Below are positions 4,798 through 10,568 of a stretch of 10,568 nt of DNA, in pieces. Both the position numbers and the translations under genes were made by a program. The notes beneath the pieces were generated by a model. It made no database searches. It saw nothing but the letters and a program-made list of their open reading frames with translations, and was not told the DNA's origin. This DNA is from Actinomycetota bacterium (GTDB lineage Bacteria; Actinomycetota; Actinomycetes; Nanopelagicales; Nanopelagicaceae): contig RGOY01000032.1 of assembly GCA_010028225.1 (NCBI GenBank), forward strand, positions 1 to 10,568, in the 5' to 3' direction. How positions within the stretch are numbered: position 1 is the stretch's first letter; each line of letters opens with the position of its first letter.

Positions 4798-6906
4798 GTG
4801 GCAGCTATCGATACGGCAGTTGATCTCTCAACCGTCCGCAACATCGGCATCATGGCTCACATCGATGCCGGTAAGACGACGACCACTGAGCGAATCCTTT
4901 TCTACACCGGTATTAATTACAAGATCGGTGAAGTCCATGATGGCGCTGCAACGATGGACTGGATGGAGCAAGAGCAAGAGCGCGGAATCACAATTACTTC
5001 TGCTGCAACAACATGTTTCTGGAAAGACCACTTAATCAACATTATTGATACTCCGGGCCACGTCGACTTCACGGTCGAGGTCGAGCGATCACTTCGCGTC
5101 CTTGATGGAGCAGTTGCAGTTTTCGATGGCGTCGCAGGTGTAGAGCCACAATCCGAGACAGTCTGGCGCCAAGCAGATAAATACAAAGTCCCCCGAATTT
5201 GTTTCGTCAATAAACTCGATCGAACTGGTGCATCTTTTGATCGTTGTGTCAGCATGATTAAGGATCGCCTTCGCGCGACTCCACTAGTTCTACAGATTCC
5301 AATTGGTGCTGAAGCTGACTTTGTCGGTGTCGTCGACTTAATCCAGATGAAGGCACTTGTCTGGCCGGGCGAGACTAAGAAGGGCGAGGATTACCTCGTT
5401 GAAGAAATTCCTGCCAACCTCAAGGAGGTTGCAGATAAAGCGCGTCACGATCTGATTGAAACTCTCGCTGATAAAGACGATGCAGTGATGGAGAAGTACC
5501 TCGAAGGCCAAGAACTCTCTGAAGAAGAGATCATCGCCGGAATCCGTCGCGCGACCCTGGCTGATAAGGCGACTCCAGTTCTTACTGGTTCTGCTTTCAA
5601 GAACAAGGGCGTCCAGCCGATGCTTGATGCAGTTGTCCGCTATCTGCCAAGCCCACTTGATGTCGAAGCAATCGTTGGATCAAAGATGGGTAACTCTGCT
5701 GAAGAGATTGCTCGTAAGCCTTCCGATAGCGAGCCATTCTCTGCGCTCGCCTTCAAGATCATGAGCGATCCACACCTTGGAAAGCTCACCTTCGTCCGAA
5801 TCTATTCCGGGACCCTCACTGCAGGCACCGGAGTCCTTAACTCGACAAAGGACCGCAAGGAGCGCATCGGAAAGATCTATCAGATGCACGCGAATAAGCG
5901 CGAAGAGCGCGATACCGCGGGCGCCGGAATGATCATCGCGGTAATGGGTCTGAAAGACACCACCACTGGCGACACTCTCTGTGATCCAGATAAGCCAGTG
6001 ATCCTTGAGTCGATGGAATTCCCAGATCCGGTCATTCACGTCGCGATCGAGCCGAAGACAAAGGGCGATCAAGAAAAACTTGGAACTGCTATCCAACGCC
6101 TTGCTGAAGAAGATCCGACTTTCCATGTCCGATCAGATGAAGAGACGGGCCAGACCATCATCGGCGGAATGGGCGAGTTGCATCTTGAAATCCTCGTTGA
6201 TCGCATGAAGCGTGAATTCAAAGTCGAAGCAAATGTCGGTAAGCCACAGGTCGCATATCGCGAGACGCTTCGAAAGCTTGTTGAGAAGTATGACTACACC
6301 CACAAGAAGCAGACCGGTGGTTCTGGTCAGTTCGCAAAGGTCCAGATTTCACTCGAGCCACTTCCAGTCGGTGAAGTTCCTTCTGGTTATGAATTCGTCA
6401 ATAAGGTCACCGGAGGACGTATTCCACGTGAATATATCCCTGCAGTCGATGATGGTTGCCAAGAGGCAATGCAGACCGGACCACTTGCTGGATATCCACT
6501 CACTGATGTCCGCGTAACTCTTCTTGATGGTGCGTATCACGATGTCGATTCATCGGAACTCGCCTTCAAGATCGCCGGTATCGCAGCATTCAAGGAAGCG
6601 GCTCGTTTGGCCTCTCCTGCACTGCTCGAGCCGATGATGTCCGTCGAAGTTGTCACTCCTGAAGATTTCATGGGTGATGTCATCGGCGACCTCAACTCTC
6701 GCCGTGGCCAGATCCAGGCTATGGACGAGCGTTCTGGTGCCCGCGTTGTGAGGGCACTGGTCCCACTTTCGGAGATGTTCGGCTATGTCGGAGATCTACG
6801 AAGCAAGACCCAGGGTCGCGCTTCCTACTCGATGCAATTCGATTCTTACGCTGAAGTTCCAGCGGCAGTTTCGAAGGAAATCATCGCGAAGGTTCGCGGC
6901 GAGTAA
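4798..6906 (+). CDS. fusA: Translation elongation factor G (EF-G)
   Basis: EF-G is the GTPase that drives tRNA-mRNA translocation and, with RRF, ribosome recycling. The 702-residue length is normal. The G domain shows the P-loop 'AHIDAGKTT' (residues 20-28), 'RGITITSAATTCFW', 'DTPGHVDF' (84-91) and 'NKLDRTGA' (NKLD at 138-141). Domain II and III segments such as 'TGQTIIGGMGELHLEI' follow, then the domain IV region 'QTGGSGQFAKV' and 'GGRIPREYIPAVDDG', and the C-terminal domain V with 'GDLNSRRGQI'. The start is GTG 4798-4800 behind a purine-rich GAAGAGGAAGAGAAGAA tract. An ATG at 4852 is too far in, because it would remove the start of the G domain. It lies 30 bases after rpsG and 33 before tuf. 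No truncation or missing motif is seen. Confidence 0.98.
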   Translation: MAAIDTAVDLSTVRNIGIMAHIDAGKTTTTERILFYTGINYKIGEVHDGAATMDWMEQEQERGITITSAATTCFWKDHLINIIDTPGHVDFTVEVERSLRVLDGAVAVFDGVAGVEPQSETVWRQADKYKVPRICFVNKLDRTGASFDRCVSMIKDRLRATPLVLQIPIGAEADFVGVVDLIQMKALVWPGETKKGEDYLVEEIPANLKEVADKARHDLIETLADKDDAVMEKYLEGQELSEEEIIAGIRRATLADKATPVLTGSAFKNKGVQPMLDAVVRYLPSPLDVEAIVGSKMGNSAEEIARKPSDSEPFSALAFKIMSDPHLGKLTFVRIYSGTLTAGTGVLNSTKDRKERIGKIYQMHANKREERDTAGAGMIIAVMGLKDTTTGDTLCDPDKPVILESMEFPDPVIHVAIEPKTKGDQEKLGTAIQRLAEEDPTFHVRSDEETGQTIIGGMGELHLEILVDRMKREFKVEANVGKPQVAYRETLRKLVEKYDYTHKKQTGGSGQFAKVQISLEPLPVGEVPSGYEFVNKVTGGRIPREYIPAVDDGCQEAMQTGPLAGYPLTDVRVTLLDGAYHDVDSSELAFKIAGIAAFKEAARLASPALLEPMMSVEVVTPEDFMGDVIGDLNSRRGQIQAMDERSGARVVRALVPLSEMFGYVGDLRSKTQGRASYSMQFDSYAEVPAAVSKEIIAKVRGE

Positions 6907-6939
6907 CAACACACACGAGAGAAGAAAGAGGAATAGATA

Positions 6940-8133
6940 GTGACAAAGGCGAAGTTCGAGCGGACAAAACCGCACGTGAACATCGGCACCATCGGTCACA
7001 TCGACCACGGTAAGACAACTCTTACTGCGGCGATCTCGAAAGTACTTCATGACCGCTATCCCGATGTCAACCCATTCACCCCATTTGATCAGATCGACAA
7101 GGCGCCTGAAGAGCGTCAGCGTGGTATCACGATCTCAATCGCTCACATCGAGTATCAGACTGAGAAGCGCCACTATGCACACGTCGACTGCCCAGGCCAC
7201 GCCGACTACATCAAGAACATGATCACTGGTGCGGCACAGATGGACGGTGCGATTCTCGTAGTCGCAGCGACCGATGGCCCAATGCCACAGACAAAGGAGC
7301 ACGTCCTCCTTGCACGTCAGGTTGGCGTTCCTTCAATCGTCGTCGCACTCAACAAGTCCGACATGGTTGATGATGAAGAAATTTTGATGCTCGTCGAAGA
7401 GGAAGTCCGTGACCTCCTCAAGAAGTACGAGTTCCCAGGCGACACCACTCCGATCGTTCGAGTCTCTGCACTCAAGGCGCTCGAGGGTGATGCTGAGTGG
7501 GGTAACAAGTTGATGGATCTCATGGCAGCAGTCGATGAGTTCATCCCAACACCAGCTCGTGAGACAGAGAAGCCGTTCTTGATGCCAGTCGAAGACGTCT
7601 TCACCATCACTGGCCGTGGCACCGTTGTCACTGGTCGTATCGAGCGAGGTATCGTCAAGGTCAACGAAGAAATCGAAATCGTCGGTATCCGCGACACTTC
7701 ACAGAAGACTGTTGTCACCGGTGTCGAAATGTTCCGCAAGCTCCTCGATGAGGGTCAAGCAGGCGAGAACGTCGGTCTCTTGCTTCGTGGTCTCAAGCGT
7801 GAAGATGTTGAGCGCGGTCAGGTTTGCTGCAAGCCTGGTTCGATCACTCCACACACTGAATTCGATGCATCTGTCTACATCCTTTCCAAGGATGAAGGCG
7901 GTCGTCACACCCCGTTCTTCAACAACTACCGTCCTCAGTTCTACTTCCGTACAACTGACGTGACTGGCGTTGTGACACTTCCAGCAGGCAAGGACATGGT
8001 GATGCCAGGCGACAACGTCGAAATGGCCGTCGCTTTGATTCAGCCAATTGCTATGGAAGAGGGTCTTCGTTTCGCTATCCGTGAAGGCGGTCGTACCGTC
8101 GGCGCAGGTCGCGTTACCAAGATTAAGAAGTAG
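6940..8133 (+). CDS. tuf: Translation elongation factor Tu (EF-Tu)
   Basis: EF-Tu delivers aminoacyl-tRNA to the ribosomal A site in its GTP form. The 397-residue product is of usual actinobacterial length. Nucleotide-binding motifs are 'GHIDHGKTT' (19-27), 'DCPGHADY' (83-90) and 'NKSD' (138-141); the last has Ser where many bacteria have Cys, a tolerated change in this motif. Domain II shows 'FTITGRGTVVTGRIERG', and domain III shows 'RPQFYFRTTDVTG' with the ending 'EGGRTVGAGRVTKI'. The start is GTG 6940-6942 with a GAGAAGAAAGAGGAA ribosome-binding tract. It is the last gene of the str operon, and a hairpin in the following spacer may mark the operon's end. Codon choice is strongly biased (many GTC, CTC and AAG codons), as expected for a very highly expressed gene. 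Confidence 0.98.
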   Translation: MTKAKFERTKPHVNIGTIGHIDHGKTTLTAAISKVLHDRYPDVNPFTPFDQIDKAPEERQRGITISIAHIEYQTEKRHYAHVDCPGHADYIKNMITGAAQMDGAILVVAATDGPMPQTKEHVLLARQVGVPSIVVALNKSDMVDDEEILMLVEEEVRDLLKKYEFPGDTTPIVRVSALKALEGDAEWGNKLMDLMAAVDEFIPTPARETEKPFLMPVEDVFTITGRGTVVTGRIERGIVKVNEEIEIVGIRDTSQKTVVTGVEMFRKLLDEGQAGENVGLLLRGLKREDVERGQVCCKPGSITPHTEFDASVYILSKDEGGRHTPFFNNYRPQFYFRTTDVTGVVTLPAGKDMVMPGDNVEMAVALIQPIAMEEGLRFAIREGGRTVGAGRVTKIKK

Positions 8134-8171
8134 GGATCAAAGTAGTAACGCAGTAACTCTCGTGTGAGCCT

Positions 8172-8193
8172 CGGTGGGGCGAAAGCCCCACCG
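8172..8193 (+). terminator. GAAA-capped 9-bp hairpin between tuf and rpsJ (terminator or processing element)
   Basis: The arms CGGTGGGGC (8172-8180) and GCCCCACCG (8185-8193) pair perfectly across nine base pairs, closed by a GAAA tetraloop. It is very stable for its size. No T-run follows, so it is not a textbook intrinsic terminator, although many actinobacterial terminators lack a strong U-tract. It could instead end the str transcript partially, protect a 3' end after processing, or be a protein-binding site in the S10 leader. Confidence 0.55.
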
Positions 8194-8210
8194 TAAGGCG
8201 AAGACGAAGT

Positions 8211-8228
8211 TTTGAAAAAGATTTCAAA
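8211..8228 (+). other. Second, AT-rich inverted repeat before rpsJ
   Basis: TTTGAAA (8211-8217) and TTTCAAA (8222-8228) form a perfect seven-base-pair repeat around an AAGA loop, 18 bases after the GAAA-capped hairpin and just before the rpsJ ribosome-binding site. It is weak as RNA structure. It could be a DNA-binding palindrome or chance in an A-rich leader. I see no convincing promoter for the S10 operon in this spacer. Confidence 0.3.
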
Positions 8229-8254
8229 GAGCAGGACCCGAAGAAGGAGAAAAG

Positions 8255-8563
8255 ATGGCCGGACAGAAGATCCGCATCAGGCTCAAGGCATACGACCATG
8301 AGGTGATCGACTCTTCCGCGAAGAAGATCGTGGAAACCGTCGAGCGCACCGGGGCGACTGTCGCGGGCCCAGTACCGCTGCCCACAGAGAAGAACGTGTA
8401 CTGCGTCATCCGCTCTCCACACAAATACAAGGACAGCCGCGAGCATTTCGAGATGCGCACCCATAAGCGCCTCATCGACATCATCGACCCGACGCCAAAG
8501 ACCGTCGACTCGTTGATGCGTCTGGATCTCCCTGCTGGCGTCGATATCGAGATCAAGCTCTAA
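8255..8563 (+). CDS. rpsJ: 30S ribosomal protein S10
   Basis: S10 is part of the small-subunit head and, as NusE, also links to transcription antitermination. The 102-residue product is full length and shows the family sequence from 'QKIRIRLKAYDHEVID' at the start through 'GPVPLPTEKNVYCVIRSPHKYKDSREHFEMRTHKRLIDI' to 'LDLPAGVDIEIKL'. The ATG at 8255 is preceded by a good AAGGAG ribosome-binding site about six bases away. It is the first gene of the S10 operon, 121 bases after tuf and 11 bases before rplC. Nothing is unusual in the protein. Confidence 0.98.
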   Translation: MAGQKIRIRLKAYDHEVIDSSAKKIVETVERTGATVAGPVPLPTEKNVYCVIRSPHKYKDSREHFEMRTHKRLIDIIDPTPKTVDSLMRLDLPAGVDIEIKL

Positions 8564-8574
8564 GGGGAAGACCG

Positions 8575-9267
8575 ATGAAAAACACTCAAGCGCATAGCGC
8601 GGCGATCAAGGGAATCCTTGGCACCAAGCTCGGCATGACTCAGGTCTTCGATGAGCAGAACAAGGTGATTCCTGTGACCGTGGTTGAAGCAGGACCATGT
8701 GTCATCACTCAAATTAGAACCATCGAGAAGGATGGATACGAAGCGATCCAGTTGGCATTCGGTGCCATCGATCCACGTAAAGTGGCAAAGCCAGAGGCTG
8801 GCCATTTCGCCAAGGCTGGCGTCACTCCTCGCAAAGATGTCGCAGAGCTTCGTACCTCTGCCGCTAACTCATATTCCGTCGGCCAAGAGATCAAGGCCGA
8901 TGTATTCACCGCAGGTGATGTCATTGATGCAACCGGTACTTCGCTCGGAAAGGGAACTGCTGGCGTTATGAAGCGTCACAACTTCCGCGGTTTCGGCGAC
9001 GGCCACGGTGTCGAGCGAAAGCACCGCACCTCAGGATCTATCGGTAACCGAACCACCCCAGGTCGCGTTTTCAAAGGAAAGCGAATGATGGGTCGTATGG
9101 GTATCGAGACTGTCACGATGCAAAATCTCAAGGTCGTCAAAGTCGATGCTGAGAAGAACATCATCCTGGTAAGCGGCTCACTGCCTGGCGCGATTGGCAC
9201 AACAGTGTTCCTTCGAACCGCTTCAAAGAGTGTTGCAAGTGAAACTACGCAGAAGGCAGGTGCATGA
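8575..9267 (+). CDS. rplC: 50S ribosomal protein L3
   Basis: L3 binds near the 3' end of 23S rRNA, is an early large-subunit assembly protein, and its central extension reaches the peptidyl transferase centre. The 230-residue product has 'GILGTKLGMTQVF' at 13-25 and the long signature region 'GVMKRHNFRGFGDGHG' (130-145) with 'GSIGNRTTPGRVFKGKRMMGRMG' after it. It is slightly longer than many L3 proteins, with about eleven extra N-terminal residues and a Ser/Thr-rich C-terminal tail. ATG 8575 has AGGGGAAG upstream and lies 11 bases after rpsJ. The stop TGA at 9265-9267 overlaps the rplD start, indicating translational coupling. Confidence 0.97.
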   Translation: MKNTQAHSAAIKGILGTKLGMTQVFDEQNKVIPVTVVEAGPCVITQIRTIEKDGYEAIQLAFGAIDPRKVAKPEAGHFAKAGVTPRKDVAELRTSAANSYSVGQEIKADVFTAGDVIDATGTSLGKGTAGVMKRHNFRGFGDGHGVERKHRTSGSIGNRTTPGRVFKGKRMMGRMGIETVTMQNLKVVKVDAEKNIILVSGSLPGAIGTTVFLRTASKSVASETTQKAGA

Positions 9268-9944
9268 TGTCATTAACTGTAGATATCAAAGATGTCGCCG
9301 GTAAGAAGACCGGGACATTCGCACTTCCTGCTGAGATTTTCGATGTACAGGTCAACATCCCGTTGATCCACCAAGTCGTTACCGCACAACTTGCTGCTGC
9401 GCGCCAAGGTTCACATAAGGCGAAGAATCGTGGCGAAGTTAGCGGTGGTGGAAAGAAGCCGTTCAAGCAGAAGGGAACTGGTCGCGCACGTCAGGGTTCG
9501 ACTCGTTCACCAAATCAGCGTCACGGTGGTGTTGCTCATGGTCCAGTGCCACGTCTTTACGACCAGCGCACACCGAAGAAGATGATCAAGGCTGCGCTCG
9601 CCGGAGTCCTCTCTGATCGTCAACGCAACGAGCGAATCCACATCGTCGATGGCATCGTCTCGGCACCGAACACAAAGGGCGCAATCACTGCAGTCCGTCA
9701 ATTCACTGACCGCAAGCGTTCACTCGTCGTTCTCTCTCGTACTGAGGAATCAGTATGGGTCAAGCTTCGCAATGTCGATGGCCTTCACTTGATCGCATCT
9801 GATCAACTCAATGCCTACGACGTCGTCGTTGCAGATGATGTGATCTTCTCGAAGAACGCGATCGATGAGTTCGTCCAAGGTCCAGCAAAGGGCAAGTCAG
9901 TCACTGCTGTTGCCCGTGAGAGCGAAGTCGAGGTCTCAGCATGA
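9264..9944 (+). CDS. rplD: 50S ribosomal protein L4
   Basis: L4 is an early-assembly large-subunit protein whose loop lines the peptide exit tunnel. In enterobacteria it also represses the S10 operon. The 226-residue product has the conserved tunnel loop at about 57-93 ('GEVSGGGKKPFKQKGTGRAR', then 'QGSTRSPNQRHGGVAHGP'). Macrolide-resistance changes in other bacteria fall in this loop, and it looks wild type. Two adjacent ATGs are possible starts: 9264, overlapping the rplC stop as ATGA, and 9267, which gives an N terminus of MSLTVDI. I kept the first, but the second is equally credible. AAGGCAGG lies upstream inside rplC. The end overlaps rplW by four bases. Confidence 0.97.
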   Translation: MMSLTVDIKDVAGKKTGTFALPAEIFDVQVNIPLIHQVVTAQLAAARQGSHKAKNRGEVSGGGKKPFKQKGTGRARQGSTRSPNQRHGGVAHGPVPRLYDQRTPKKMIKAALAGVLSDRQRNERIHIVDGIVSAPNTKGAITAVRQFTDRKRSLVVLSRTEESVWVKLRNVDGLHLIASDQLNAYDVVVADDVIFSKNAIDEFVQGPAKGKSVTAVARESEVEVSA

Positions 9945-10234
9945 AGGATTATCGCGACGTCTTGATCGCACCTGTCGTCTCTGAGAAGTCGTATGGGTTG
10001 CTCGATCAGAACAAGTACACATTCCTTGTTGCACCAGATGCCAACAAGACCGAGATCAAGATCGCGGTCGAGAAGGTATTCAAGGTCGAGGTCCTCAAGG
10101 TCAACACCATCAACCGCGAAGGAAAGATGAAGGTCAACCGTTTCGGCAAGGGCAAGCGCAAGGACACCAAGCGCGCAATTGTCTCGGTTGCCCCTGGACA
10201 ACGAATCGACATCTTCGGAGGTCCAGTCGGATAA
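9941..10234 (+). CDS. rplW: 50S ribosomal protein L23
   Basis: L23 sits at the polypeptide exit tunnel and is a docking point for trigger factor and the signal recognition particle. The 97-residue product is full length, with 'DVLIAPVVSEKSYGLLDQNKY' starting near residue 6, a basic central hairpin ('GKMKVNRFGKGKRKDTKRA') and the usual ending 'GQRIDIF'. Its ATG overlaps the rplD stop as ATGA (9941-9944), so translation is probably coupled to rplD. An 84-base spacer with only a 4-base-pair hairpin follows before rplB. Confidence 0.97.
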   Translation: MKDYRDVLIAPVVSEKSYGLLDQNKYTFLVAPDANKTEIKIAVEKVFKVEVLKVNTINREGKMKVNRFGKGKRKDTKRAIVSVAPGQRIDIFGGPVG

Positions 10235-10318
10235 GCCTCTCGGCTAACCGAAATGGATTCCCACGGGATAACAAAAAGAATTCACTGAAGCGAAGAACGA
10301 CAAAGGAGAAGCAAGGAC

Positions 10319-10568
10319 ATGGCACTGAGAAAGTACAAGCCGAAGACGCCAGGCACTCGAGGTAAGAGTGTTGCCGACTTCGCTGAGGTCACGCGCTCCA
10401 CTCCTGAAAAGTCGTTGATCCGTCCGATCAATTCCAAGGGTGGCCGTAACGCCCAGGGTCGCATCACCACTCGCCATCAAGGTGGCGGACATAAGCGCGC
10501 CTTCCGAGTCGTCGACTTCATCCGTAACGATAAAGATGGAATTCCAGCGAAGGTCGCGCATATCGAGT
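10319..10568 (+). CDS. rplB: 50S ribosomal protein L2, N-terminal part (cut by window end)
   Basis: L2 is needed for subunit association and peptidyl transferase activity. Only the first 83 codons are present, and the frame is still open at the last base. They begin MALRKYKPKTPGTRG, followed by 'SLIRPINSKGGRNAQGRI', 'TTRHQGGGHKRAFRVVDF' and the start of the RNA-binding OB-fold domain, all typical of L2. ATG 10319-10321 has AAGGAG about 12 bases upstream and a nearer AAGG four bases upstream. The catalytically important C-terminal histidine region lies beyond the window. The gene continues the S10 operon after rplW. Confidence 0.96.
   Translation, partial: MALRKYKPKTPGTRGKSVADFAEVTRSTPEKSLIRPINSKGGRNAQGRITTRHQGGGHKRAFRVVDFIRNDKDGIPAKVAHIE

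Noticed and set aside
5680..6126. 148-codon minus-strand frame inside fusA
   Set aside because: fusA is full length with all EF-G motifs; the antisense frame results from codon bias and has no start signal or motif.
10238..10252. Small hairpin TCGG / CCGA in the rplW-rplB spacer
   Set aside because: Only four base pairs, expected by chance in an 84-base spacer, with no T-run.
1..10568. CRISPR arrays, tRNA or rRNA genes, insertion sequences, integrase or phage genes
   Set aside because: No regularly spaced repeats, cloverleaf sequences, transposase motifs or terminal inverted repeats were found on reading both strands. The only sizeable repeat seen is the hemolysin III gene end.

Overview
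The window looks like chromosomal DNA from a moderate-GC actinobacterium. The S12, S7, EF-G and EF-Tu proteins are of actinobacterial type. GTG starts are frequent (rpsL, fusA, tuf, the toxin, the hemolysin III gene and the secreted-protein gene). The str operon is preceded by a TTGACC / TACCCT promoter. A large secreted protein ends in a Pro/Thr linker plus a two-cysteine, Lys-rich tail, a pattern I associate with small freshwater actinobacteria (acI/Nanopelagicales type). That lineage guess is inference, not demonstrated here.

The left third (1-3576) is accessory. It opens with the 3' end of a PLP-dependent decarboxylase gene. Next comes a 318-bp gap holding a decayed 3' fragment of a hemolysin III gene, then a gene for a 561-residue secreted protein. 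On the opposite strand lies a compact cluster, read right to left: an AbrB-type antitoxin gene, an overlapping PIN-domain toxin gene, and five bases further on an intact hemolysin III-family membrane protein gene. The last 66 bp of the intact hemolysin III gene and the decayed fragment differ only at third codon positions, so the secreted-protein gene sits between two copies of one gene end.

The right two thirds (about 3650 to the end) hold the conserved translation loci. A strong-looking promoter and a leader of about 215 nt with two adjacent hairpins precede rpsL-rpsG-fusA-tuf. A spacer of about 120 bp with a perfect GAAA-capped hairpin follows. Then comes the S10 operon start: rpsJ-rplC-rplD-rplW-rplB, with rplB cut by the window edge. 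Spacing is tight, and rplC/rplD and rplD/rplW overlap at ATGA, as expected for translationally coupled ribosomal protein genes. These proteins look intact and canonical.

I do not see a clearly new multi-gene system. The points most worth following up are the third-position-only divergence of the duplicated hemolysin III end around the secreted-protein gene, that protein's C-terminal tail, the toxin-antitoxin-hemolysin III cluster placed back to back with the str promoter, and the structured rpsL leader.
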